Under the pieces are notes generated by a model, which was given only the letters and a program-made list of their open reading frames with translations, did no database searches and was not told where the DNA came from. Below are positions 1 through 12,900 of a DNA stretch of 64,000 nucleotides, piece after piece; the first letter of the stretch is position 1, and every line of letters starts with the position of its first letter. The position numbers and the translations under genes were made by a program. This stretch comes from Cydia pomonella (lineage: Eukaryota; Arthropoda; Insecta; Lepidoptera; Tortricidae). The stretch spans positions 3,844,001 through 3,908,000 of the forward strand of contig NC_084721.1 in the NCBI RefSeq assembly GCF_033807575.1, in the 5' to 3' direction.

Positions 1-963
1 GCGGAGCGGCACTTGGCGACGTTGGGCAAGCGCTTGCAGGACGAGTTACCTTGATGCCGGCGGAGCGGCACTTGGCGACGTTAGGCAAGCGCTTGCAGGA
101 CGAGTTACCTTGATGCCGGCGGAGCGGCACTTGGCGATGGCGACGTTGGGCAAGCGCTTGCAGGACGAGTTACCTTGATGCCGGCGGAGCGGCACTTGGC
201 GATGGCGACGTTGGGCAAGCGCTTGCAGGACGAGTTACCTTGATGCCGGCGGAGCGGCACTTGGCGATGGCGACGTTGGGCAAGCGCTTGCAGGACGAGT
301 TACCTTGATGCCGGCGGAGCGGCACTTGGCGATGGCGACGTTGGGCAAGCGCTTGCAGGACGAGTTACCTTGATGCCGGCGGAGCGGCACTTTGCGATGG
401 CGACGTTGGGCAAGCGCTTGCAGGACGAGTTACCTTGATGCCGGCGGAGCGGCACTTGGCGATGGCGACGTTGGGCAAGCGCTTGCAGGACGAGTTACCT
501 TGATGCCGGCGGAGCGGCACTTTGCGATGGCGACGTTGGGCAAGCGCTTGCAGGACGAGTTACCTTGATGCCGGCGGAGCGGCACTTGGCGATGGCGACG
601 TTGGGCAAGCGCTTGCAGGACGAGTTACCTTGATGCCGGCGGAGCGGCACTTTGCGATGGCGACGTTGGGCAAGCGCTTGCAGGACGAGTTACCTTGATG
701 CCGGCGGAGCGGCACTTGGCGATGGCGACGTTGGGCAAGCGCTTGCAGGACGAGTTACCTTGATGCCGGCGGAGCGGCACTTGGCGATGGCGACGTTGGG
801 CAAGCGCTTGCAGGACGAGTTACCTTGATGCCGGCGGAGCGGCACTTGGCGATGGCGACGTTGGGCAAGCGCTTGCAGGACGAGTTACCTTGATGCCGGC
901 GGAGCGGCACTTGGCGATGGCGACGTTGGGCAAGCGCTTGCAGGACGAGTTACCTTGATGCCG
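1..963. repeat. Minisatellite made of the exon 10 3' end plus 5' splice site, 15 units (2 x 59 bp, 13 x 65 bp)
   Basis: Units start at 1, 60, 119 and then every 65 bp to 899; the sixteenth start (964) is the true exon. The two leftmost units lack the six bases GATGGC that the other 13 have. Read on the minus strand, each unit carries GCCAAGTGCCGC, the remaining exon bases to GGCATCAAG, then GTAACTCG and about 30 nt of intron. Units starting at 379, 509 and 639 share a G-to-T change (TTTGCG for TTGGCG), 130 bp apart, which shows dimer-wise amplification. The array is cut by the left edge, so its real copy number is unknown. Confidence 0.97.
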
Positions 964-3900
964 GCGGAGCGGCACTTGGCGACGGCGTCGGGCACGGCGG
1001 CGCGCGGCGGGTCGATCATGCTCATGAGCCCCACGAAGCGCAGGTTGTCCACGGGGAAGTTGATGTCGTCCGTGTTGAACTTGTAGCCGATGGGGTACTT
1101 GTCGGAGGGCAGCTGCAGGTCGCAGAAGCCGAGCACGCGCTCGCCCAGCCCGCCCAGCTCCAGGTACGCGTTGTTGAAGGCCTCCTTCATCTCCTCGTCC
1201 AGAACCTATACGAGACATTGGGACATTAATATTACTTTTCTTTGCGGTAATGTAGGTGATGCCTGCGAGCGCGTTTTTATTGAGATTAACGCGTTGTGAG
1301 TTACCCTTTTTATGAATGTTCATGGTACTAACATTTTAAAGATATGACTACATCAGAAAAGACGCTATCATATTATTTAATTATGGATACCAGTCCCTTC
1401 AGTGGACAGTAATAACACTCGTTAATGTCAAATGAGCTTTGCAGTGATATAATATTGCATGAACTCTCACACGCACACAACGAGAAATGCATGTAATTAC
1501 AGAGAGTTTTTGAAATTAGTAATCTTTTTTGGGCCGATAGCAAATTGAACCGCCAACTGCGAGATAGAGTTTCAACAAGGTTTTTTTTTGCTTCATATCT
1601 TAATATGTTAAATCACATTCACCCATTCATTCATTCAATACTGTGTTTGCGATTAGCACTCTGTGTGGCTGTGTGTCTGCCGATACCTATACCACCGAAT
1701 CAACTAAAAGAATGGTAACCAAAAACTAATATATCCCAAAATTTATCGCTTCTAAAAACTCCCGTCACGTCTTCCAACCGTACTTATGTCCACGCAAAAA
1801 TCGATTTGAATAAAAACTATCGGCCCCGAACCTCCAACTTTTATTTCTTCAGAGTTATTCTCAAAGGAACCGCATTGCGTAAGCTCCGGGGAGGCCGCAA
1901 CTAAATAACTTTTTCGCTGACAAAGGAAATGAGGGTAGGCTTATGCTTATGAAATCCTTTGTAACTAACTTCGTTAATTACTTTAGGCCCTCGGCCCCTA
2001 GAGGTATTTACACCGCTTTGGACATAAAGAAATCTACTTTGAACCTGGAGATATAAACTGTGTGCAAAGAAAAATTCTTAGGAGATATTTTAGAGTAGTT
2101 ATTTGCTCCATAAGATGTTTTTTTTTCATTTATATTTATGGAGAGAAGAATTATAAATAGACTGATCATTTCCATACCAAGTCTCATTATTAATGTAGAT
2201 GACCAAACTCAAAGAAATGCCAGCCATAGAAATAAAATGTGTTTTACGTGATTTTTTATAAAAAAAATCTCCTTATTCATAAAACTTTACGGGCCCTGAT
2301 TTAGTTAAATTATGTTTTATCCCTTTCTTAGAAAAACATAAGTCGAAATGACAGATAAAGACAAACGATTCATAGATAATTCAGGCTAGTTACGCGTTTA
2401 CGAATAATGCCATAAACCTTTTCAGATTCTCTATATTATGATGCCCTTTATGAAACTGTCATTTAACCATCGGTACGCCTTGCAGCACCAAGATAAAGTC
2501 TAATAAAGGACAGTTAAAAGTGGTCGATTTACCTTTTCCTTTCCTCCAATGAAGATAGTGCTGCAACGTTCCAGAATCCTCTCAGGGGCTCCCTTCATCA
2601 CAAGCAGGTGGCGCGGATCGCTGGGGTCATCACTCTCATGAATAGACACTTGGTACTTGTTGGTGGAGTTGAACGGAATCTCGCACACTTTCTTGTTGCG
2701 CTTCCTGATGGACAAGACATCTCCGAGGGCCAGTTCCATGCACTTGAGGAGGGCGGCTTCGGAGGCGTCGCCGGCGACTTCCTTCTTCAGAATGGGGACG
2801 CCGTCCTGGCCGCCCTTGAACTCGGCGCGGTTGCACAGCGTGGCGATCTTGGCGAGGGCCTTGAAGCCGGGGCTGGTGCGGTCTGTGGGGGAGGGGAGGG
2901 GGGTTCACGTCAAATAGTTAACAAGCGGCATGTAAGAGTGTCACACCTCTTAAACGGCTACCGGAATTCCAAGTCATTGGAAATTCACCAGCTCCGATGC
3001 GCCGTCAAAATTTTTGTATACATTAGAAACGCCAGCGAACGATGCTATTAAGATATAAATAAAATTACTACTTAAATGGCGCATGAATCTTACGTTATTA
3101 TATCGTTTGCAGTTTCAATAAGTTTCATTTTTATAAGGAGCACTGTAACAGGAGAGAATACTGGACTCCTGACTGGTTGCCGAACCACATGTGGGCGACA
3201 ATCATCAGTCAGTGGAAGGGTCTCCACAATGCAGTTCTTGGCCCCAGTAAGGCAAGTACCAAAAGAAGTATCAAAATGTGTTTACCATATTGGACTCCTG
3301 ATTGATCCTCAGTGGTATCAGCCTCAATGATCTGGTTGTCGAACCACATGTGAGCCACAGTCATCCTGTTCTGCGTGAGCGTGCCGGTCTTGTCGGAGCA
3401 GATGGTAGATGTGGATCCGAGGGTCTCCACGGCCTCCAGGTTCTTCACGAGACAGTTCTTGGACGCCATACGCTTGGCAGTGAGGGTCAGGCAGACGGTT
3501 ACAGTGGCCAGGAGACCTTCAGGTACGTTGGCGACGATGATACCTGTAGAAATGGACGGCTGATTAGTAAGATCTTGATAACTTGTTTAGACCTTATTTC
3601 ATTACAATAATCACTTCAGTGTCTCTGTTTTACAAATAATAATCATCAGGTAAATCAGGTAGAAATTAGTCGCATAAAACAAAGAGGTTTTTGCTTATAA
3701 TAAGTATGACGCCATTTTTCCTTACTAAGTGTTTAATTGGAAATACCACTACCATAAAGAATGGATATGACTGATTAGTCAAGAGTAAAATTTGTATTTA
3801 GTATAATAAATATTCATACTGCAGCATTACCGCGTCCTAGTGCTCGTTATATGGTAACTTTCAGTTCGATGAGAGTTAAGTCTTCGGAGCTATACATACT

Positions 3901-6900
3901 TCAATTACATATTTTCAAGAAGTTTCTTAAAGTGCAAGCAAGAATATGCCATATTTACCACCAGACATAAATAAATAAATATTATAGGACATTATTATTA
4001 TGGATGACACTGTCCTGCCAGTGGAAGCCGAGGATGCAGGCGATCACGAAGAAGGTGACTCCGAGGAGCACGACCACGCTGGTGATGATAATGAAATGGA
4101 TTCAGGCGATGGTCGCTAGAAACTTACCAATGAGGAAGATGACGGCGTCCAGCCAGTGGTAGCCGAGGATGAAGGCGATCACGAAGAAGGTGACTCCGAG
4201 GAACACGGCCACGCCGGTGATGAGGTGGATGAAATGGTGAATCTCCTTGGCGATGGGCGTCTCTCCGGTGTCCAAGCCAGAAGCCAAGCCGGCGATACGG
4301 CCCATCACCTGGTAAAAGAAAGAATTTTGTTAGAACGATTATCTTATTACTCAAATAGATTGGAGGTAAAATCAGTAGCTAAATTTTGAACAAAAAATAA
4401 TTATTCTAAGTTCGAATTTGTCATCTATAAACTGGCTTTTTGAGTAGCTCTGCCAATACAAATTCGTGATAAGGTGGCAATTTTAATATTAAAATGGCGA
4501 ATGGTTACGGGCAAGTAAAACAATTACTTTCTATTTATACCATAAGTTTTATATGTTTAGCTACGAATCATTTGCGATTGTTAGGTAATTCCGCAAACTC
4601 ATACCATCATATCCGAGTTCATTTTAGGAATTATAGAATGTGAAGAATGAGGTCTTACGCCCTTAAGTCTTAATTTAAAAGGGCGTAAGACCTCTTTCTC
4701 AAACTTGACAGACGTCGTCAAACTTGATCAGGAGTAGGATTTAAGGAAAAAACCTAGCAAGTTTCAACTCACGGTGTTATCTCCGCAGCAGATGACGATT
4801 CCCTTAGCGGTGCCCTCGACAGCGTTGGTTGAGAAGAAGGCCAAGTTCTTGGTTTCCAGGGGGTTCTCGTTGGTGAAGTCAGCGCCACGGGACTGGGGCT
4901 CGGATTCGCCGGTCAAGCTGGAGTTGTCCACTTTGAAGCCGCGCGCCTCGATGATGCGGATGTCAGCAGGGATACGGTCGCCGAATTTTACCTGAATGAA
5001 ATTATTGGAAATAGTGAAACTAATGTCATATTACTTAAACTAAATGCTACAACAAAGTGCACAAACGATATTTGTTAAATACGACCTTTGAGTCTGAAAA
5101 TATTAATATTTAATAAAAGCAAGAATATGTCTACCATTTCTTTCTGTGAAAATATAGATCTTATAATGATAAGCTAATTTTAGTCTCTATTTCGTAAAGA
5201 GAGTTGATCGAAAGTGTTCATTTTTTAAACAAATCCGTCAGTTTGGATAACCGCTATGGTTCGTGTCATCCACGATGACGCGCAGATTTGTCAATTCTAA
5301 CCTTTAATCACATGCGAATATGAGTCAAGGCACACATTCGTGAATGACACGATCTATAACAGGTACGAGTACAACTAGTTGTTAATTAATACATCCACCT
5401 CTCCAGTACCTTAATTAACTTGTTTTAAAATAGCGGACTAAAATTGAAAATTCCCACCCTTTTATCACAATGTAATAGGGTAAAGTGGGTTTAATGCGAG
5501 CACTTCAACCGGAACCATCGCGTATTCAGCCCTTTTACACCTCGCAATAGCTTTTTACGCCGTGACCTCAATCGATCAATGGGTAAAAATAGTCGGGTGT
5601 CACTCAGAAGTGGCAATTTACAGTATATTCTCACTTTATCAGTATTAATATTAATCATTGAGTCACATAGTGATATACGAATGTTTTTACACCTGTACGT
5701 TTGCAGTATAGGTGCACAAAATGCTGCTGTACGTCCAAGTTCTGAATAAGCTTTAAGGTAAGTCTGACGAATAAAGTCATCGTTGGGGGTTTCACAATCT
5801 TCAAATAAGCTAACTGGTACCTAGATAAAGTGGTGTGTGGTGGTGGTGCTAAGTGTTGCAGGAAGTTTTATCGGGCAGTTAATTTATTTATCAACTAGCT
5901 ATCCAATAGTTGACTCATACTTTGTGAAACAGACCTCAACTACAATTGTATATCACTAACCTTAATTACGATTTTTTTGTACCTAAACACTATATGAATT
6001 TCCTGGTTTAAAATATATAATTGAAATGTACTTATTTTAAATTTAGATTATGGCTAGTTTTGAGAAACTAATTCAGAAAGATTCATAAAAACACATAATA
6101 TGCTTTACATTTAAATATCAATTTGGAAAAATAACATCTTGGGACGTGAACCCTACATCGATACACTTTGCCGAAGCTGGACCATGAAACTTTTTCATGT
6201 ATTAATAATAAATAACTAAAATTTCCTTATAATAGTCATTTCGCTCAGTCATGAAATCGGCAATTGATTAATTTGCGGTTTATAGCAAAAACAATACAAT
6301 ACTCAACTCAGACCACAAATGCGACAAGTGACAGTTATAATATAATTAGTTTTTTACTTGTTATCACTGGGCTTAAACCTATAATTATTTAATATACTTT
6401 AAAATGATATCACTGTCATTTTAAAGTATATTAAATAATTATACTCGTAGTTTTCATTCGACCAAATAAGAAAATAACACATTTTAATATGTGTCATCTA
6501 ATACTAGAATGTGTTATTGTTAAGATTTTATGGAAATAATTAGTCTATTAAGTACAGTCGCCATTAGATATATCGGAGCGGCCAAGGTACTCAAAAATAT
6601 CTGAACACGCACTCTAACGCCTTGACAATAGAGGCGTGTTCAGATGCTTGTGAACACCTTGGCCGCTCCGATATTTCTGATGGCGACTGTACAGTACCTA
6701 AGTGGAATGATAGAATCCTGTGATTTTCGCCATATCATTCGTGTGTCCTTGTTCATACTTCATAGGTACCCTCAGCATCTCGGACGGCGTAAATACGCGA
6801 AAACTCAAAAGAAATAAGACTCGGAAATACTACTTTGAAATTGGCGAATTGACCCGTAATTTCCTCAATGTGCCCAAAGTACGACCCTCAACAATGTCAC

Positions 6901-9900
6901 TGAGCACCAGGTCCTCAGCTCGCAACGTCAGCTTCTCGCCATCGCGGATGACGGTGGCGAGCTGTAGCACCATGTTCTTGAAGGACTCCATGATTTAGGC
7001 TGGATGGGTAGTAGATGTGCTAACTAACCTCAACAATGTCACCAAGCACCAGATCCTCAGCTCGCAGCGTCAACTTCTCGCCCTCGCGGATGACAGTGGC
7101 GAACTGCGGCACCATGTTCTTGAAGGACTCCATGATCTTGGACGACTTGCTCTCTTGGTAGTAGGAGAAAATGCCAGTCACGATTACTACTGCCGCCAAC
7201 ACGATGCCCAGGTACAAATTGTCGTCCGCCGGTTCTTCTACGGTACTCGCCTGTAATGCAAAAATACTTGATAAAGTAGTGTAATGTAAACAAATATATA
7301 TAATTGTATTACAAAGGAAATGCTTGTTCCGTTCTCGAAAGTAAAGTACACTGATACCTCATACTTGCTAGTGATGATACCTGCAAACTACTACAGACAT
7401 GTAGTTTTTGCAGTCCTTATTGCAAGAAGAAAGCGCATGTCCACCCATAACATCAAAACAATACGAAGGTAACGTGAAAAACACACTGTACCGAGTCTCG
7501 GCGCTCCATCATTATCCAAAGGTGGTGTGATTGAGAAGAATGCGCGACAAAGATTTCAAGCGTGTAACGTTGCAGTTGTGGTTTCACGTGTTTATCGTCT
7601 AACCTTCACATATGTCCATGTTTACATCGCTTATAACTGGTATGGCCGGCAGTTAAAAAGGACAACTGATGTTTAAATTGTACTGACCTGAATTCCATAG
7701 GCTATAAAGCATAGAATAGCACCAATCCACAGTAATAACGCAAAACCACCGAACAAATTTTTACAAAATTTCACCCATTCGGGCGTCTGTTTAGGTGGCG
7801 TGAGTGCGTTTGGACCATCCCTTTCGAGGTTTTCTTTCGCTTTTGCGTGACTAAGGCCCTAGAAAAATAAATAAAAAGCATTAAAACACAAGAATTATGT
7901 TTATATTATGTCAAGTGCAACATGTGTAACTATTAAACAAAGAGCTACTGTAACCAACGAAAAGTACTTCTAGAAAACAGTTCACGTTCAGCGAACAGGA
8001 GGGTTGCTTGTTAGAGCAAAGATAAACGATTATTGAATGTTTTAGGTTTATATGATCTTGTATCGGACATATGCCGATGACATTGTACAAAACAAGGAAG
8101 AAGTCAAAAAGGAATGAAATAGATTAGGAGAGGATTACATTGCCCAATACAAGGAAATATGCCCAAGATGATTATGATTACCTATAGGACATCCTGGTGG
8201 GAATTCAGGTTTTAAGAATCCTGCACCACTGATAGAAATAGGGACATATCAGAATAATTTGTTTGTGTATGTGGTTTGGTTAAAAGGGCAAAGTGATCTT
8301 ACATTTTCTGGATGTGTTTGAAATCTTTGGTATAGTTCCTCGGGAGTGACTTTGTGAAAATCAATATCCAACTCCTGTTTCAGGTCATCTAAATCTCCTG
8401 CTTTCCGCTTCTTCGCGGGGGGCTTCCGGCGAGTCTGAAACACACCAACAAACGGTTTACACATGCTTTCATCCTACATCATCTTATTTTTACTAACCGA
8501 TGAATTGATAGCTCGAGTCTAATTTTAAAAGCAAGCACTTATTCGTAATGGAGGAATAAATCAAAATGCATTATAAAGTGAATCAAAACGCATGCAATAA
8601 CGAGGACTGACAGCGGTCACTGTCAATCTTCGTCAGGATAAAGCAAAAATGAAAGATGGTAATGTAAATAAAAACCTTGTACTGTCCATCGGCAGTTCTA
8701 TTATCGTCCTTAATGAGGCCGATGGTGGCGACGCGGTACGAGTCGGTACGGCCATGCTGCAAACACAACTAGGGGCTAGACACATTCTACAGGCTGGGCC
8801 CTATGGGCCATGCACATGAGTGAGGGATGAGTGAAGCTGCGATCTCGAATGACTCCAGAATAATTAAATATATTTGCAAGAGCCATGCGATATCGATGCT
8901 TAAGAACAAAAAAAAAAGAAACCGGAACGGACTAATGAGTATTACTTGTGTTCCAGTTCCTTCATTAATAGGATTAAAAAGGTGTACTAAAACTAAAGTA
9001 ACTAATGAATGCTCGGCAACTATGGGGTCAAGCCTTGAAGTTGTACAAATACTGACCGATGTACATATAGCCTAGCCTAACAACGCGGCTGGAAAGCAAT
9101 CAATAAAGCGAATAGCACGCGCAGGGAGCGCGGTAACCTTGCCGAACGTACGGGGACCGCTCAATTGATCTGAACTAGTTGTATGCGAACCTGAGAGCGG
9201 TTGAAAGGCCGGCGCGCACCTCGATGCATGACCGATTCAACACTCATACCCATATTCATCGCGTATCTACATCGCTGAGATTTAGTGAATACGGAACAGT
9301 TGTTGGCCGAACGAAAGGGGATGTTAATAGAGATCATTATGAAAACGACCGGTAAATGGCATGACGATTAGACGGAATCGTGGAGTGCTCTGTATACGTA
9401 CGTAGAGCAGTTACAGTAGATGGGATCGAGGCTAAATGCGGTCCCGTTGCCGTAAACACGGCACGTCACCGTCGATAATTGATGGACGTTTGCATAGCGT
9501 TCATTAAAGCGCGCCCTGGATTATCGCGAAGGTTGCTATGAAAATAGCTAGAACAACAGCCGCGAGAAATGGCTTAAGGTTTAAAGGGGACATAATCGGG
9601 ATTTAATTAGCATCTTATGGCCGCTCGGACACGAGGGTGCGATGAAATATTCATACGGTGGTAGGGTAGGGTATGGTAGGGGGCGCGATGCACGTCCTCG
9701 ACTCGAGACGATGCCGAGGCGACGGCGGCGCGGCGGGGGCCCGCACCCGCGTTACATAACACCGCGCCTGCGCACTGCGGCCTTCCTCCACCCCCGCTAC
9801 GCCCTCCACATAAATAGATAACACAAGGTTGCCACCCCGAGCCCCGGCGACCGCATTTATAATCTCTACAAAGGTTAAACCGAAATATCTAATGGAAAAT

Positions 9901-12900
9901 CGAAGTTCTCTCGCGAAATAAACAACACCTTTTATTGGCGCTGGAAATGTTTCAATGTAACAAAGGGTCTCTAGGGACATCCTTGGAGGATATTTTTTTG
10001 CATTTGCCAAAGCTGTTTCAGTCGAGGCCAGTTACTAGCGCTTTCGCTGGCACATCATGGTTATCGCATGCCTCTAAGTAGGTAAACAGTTTTTCGTGCC
10101 AGTCACTGACGACGGCAAGTATTTATCGGCCAATCATTGAAGGGTTAGAATTCTCTTAACATGGAAAGCGGAACCGGTAGTGAAACAATATTTATGGTGG
10201 AATTATATTTAAGAGTCTGAAGAAGGTGAAACTGCTCGTGCTGTACCAGCGCTGGCACGACAATGAATTTAAGACCAGCTACTAACATTGTGTAAATCGG
10301 TTTTTAAAGATTGTTCTCCTTGGTTCCTTAATTTTTTTTCTCACGTGCGTGAAAAATAACACAAGGTTTTAGGTAGCAGGGCAATTTTACCCTAAATTAC
10401 CACGCCAATGACCCATAATCGTTATCGTTAAGCTGCCCTAGTGTGAAACTGCTAAATGAGGCGACCTCAACCAGCAACTTCAAAAATATGTGTACACTTT
10501 TAGTCTTAGTACAATGGGATAAGGTGCAAAATCGTAAGCACATCCTTGTCATAGCTAAAACGAGTTAAATTTATATTCAACGTGCCCCTAGGCTGAAACC
10601 GGTCTGGATGAAAGGATGCTGAGTTTTGAAAGCACAGAAACCTATTCAGAAAGATTCCTTTGTAAAGCCCTTTTTAACCCCTTTAGAACCTAGGTAGGAA
10701 CGATTGTGAGAATCTCTGTACAGTGACAAAACTTTCTAACTCAAGTTATTTCAATTGCTTATTTCATTATTTTCAAAGAAAACTTCTATTTTATCTTTTC
10801 TTTAAGTTTGTATTGTAAAGCACCTTTTCAAAGCTTGACAGGCTTTAGACATGGAAGCTCGCGTGCCGGTTCAAAACGAAAAATTCTATTATATTTTTAA
10901 TTCCTTGGAGGGGTTTTATTTTATTTTCCTTACAAAAATTAAATGTAGGAGGGTTTTTTTTTTATAACACTTCCTAATAAACAAAACCATAGTAGCAGTT
11001 TACTTTGCCCGCGTATCGGCCTTTGTCATTTCACCTTCCTCCTCCAAGGGGAAAATTTCCAAAAACAAAGTAGCTCATGTCATTCCCCCGGGTATAAGTG
11101 GTATAACTTCCTAAATACATGCCAGATAGGTAAGTTAACCTTGAAAAGGCAACATAGCTACTATGGCATTTAATAACATTAGTTTGGATCATATCTGGAT
11201 GGATTGTATTATTAGGTGTCGTGAACCTGGTAAATATCATATTTTGCTGACAATTTCTGGTCAAATTCGTCATATAAAATGTAATTTATGGATTTTTATT
11301 GGCATAGATCATTGGCAGGTACTATAACTTAAGTTTGTAACTAGTCACCCTTCACACAAAAAAATCCAATTATAGACACACACAAGAAGAAAATGCCACA
11401 TAATTGTTTTGAAACATCAATCTGCGTGTGGGGCGCCATTCATTGCCACGGTCACGAAACTGCTTTATACCGAAAATTTGTGGTTACTATCGTAGTAGTG
11501 ACGTATGAATGAGACAATTATTTTTAACCTGATTTAATGAGCGTGCCGAAGCGCCGGGCCCATCACATGCCAAAACTGCCCTTTAGCTGTGAAAGGACTT
11601 AAGTCTCGTTAAATTCCTTTAAACACACGTCTTTTGTGAAAGCGCGATAGAGAACTATTAATAACGCTCTTCTATGAATTAGAATGTGTTTAGTGATCAG
11701 TTACGTGGCGACGATGTAACATTGTAAATGGCTATTTTTGGAAAACATGGTTTGTAACAGGGAATGTGTTGGAAGTTCCTTGGCCTACATTTTCTTGCAA
11801 TAATACCTACCTTATTTACCTACATTATTATAAATGCCGTGAAATATAGGATTGCCTGCTTCGGTTCGCGATTGTACGCCGAAACATAAGTGTAATATTT
11901 CCATGCGTATAAAACGGAAACCTTATAACTGCGAAAATACAAACGTAGCATACTTATCGGAAAATTTATTAGGTTGATTAAAAAAACAGTCTGTTTTTCC
12001 AGTTTAAACCCCTCGTATATATTCACCCCTCTGACCTTATTGTGAAGCTTTCCCTTTGCATACTAATCAGCACCTTGGGAAAACCCAGTGCGGGCCCACC
12101 GGGCCTTGTGTTTTTATATTCGCGGCAAAAGTTTGCGAGTAGGGACACTCGGCTCAGGAAGTGTACTAACAGCACTAACAGCTACTGGCCATAAGTGGAC
12201 CTTACGTCTTTGCAATAAGGGACTAGTCGTTACAGGTTAAGTTCAGGCCGCTGCTTAGAGTATTATAATAAAGAATTTTGAGTAACTTGTATGTTATTTC
12301 TTTTAGTAAACTAGAATACAAAAGGCGACAATTTAATAGTACTCACCCTTTATCCACTCGGAAATTAACAAAAATAAATTTCAGTTATCAGCGTGGTGAA
12401 ATAAGCGCCTGTTGCAAATTATTTCATAACAATAATCGATCGAATATAACATTTTTACTTTAGTTCTGACGAAACAACGACAAAATACTGAGCAAATGTG
12501 AAAAGTCTATCCTTTTATACAAGTCGTTTAAATTTTCCACAGCAAATATCAAATCAAGGCAAAAAAAAACTTGCTATTTTAAACACTGTACCTCATGTTC
12601 ACAATTGCAACAATAAATTTAGTAATTACCAGCGACATTTGTTTGGAATTTTTTCGAAGCCTCTAGTGCCGTGGGTGTTTCACGGGCCAAATGTAAATTG
12701 AGAAATGTCGGACAATCTACATAGACGCGCTGTGCAGTGCATCTTCATTATGTATGATTGCTGTCTAAAAACAAGTAATAAAACTGACAATATTGTCATG
12801 TCATGTGTATTTGTTTGATTAAAATTTTTATATGAGATAACTCGAAAATGACTTCGTCCAAGAAATAAAATGTCTTAGCAAAGAACTACTTCCTTGTACT

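Noticed and set aside
1..963. CRISPR-like array
   Set aside because: The units are contiguous, with no unique spacers, and each is made of exon and intron sequence of a eukaryotic gene. It is a minisatellite.
1090..1299. Plus-strand frame across exon 10
   Set aside because: Antisense shadow of a conserved exon, with no independent support.
820..1323. 167-codon minus-strand reading frame
   Set aside because: It is a shifted frame through exon 10 and the array. The true frame is the pump frame at 954-1205.
6887..6994. Functional alternative exon 5
   Set aside because: There is a stop codon just upstream in frame, no acceptor and a lost donor. It cannot replace exon 5.
9651..10010. 119-codon minus-strand reading frame
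   Set aside because: It lies in a GC-rich patch of intron 1, low in stops by composition. No conserved motif and no splice context.
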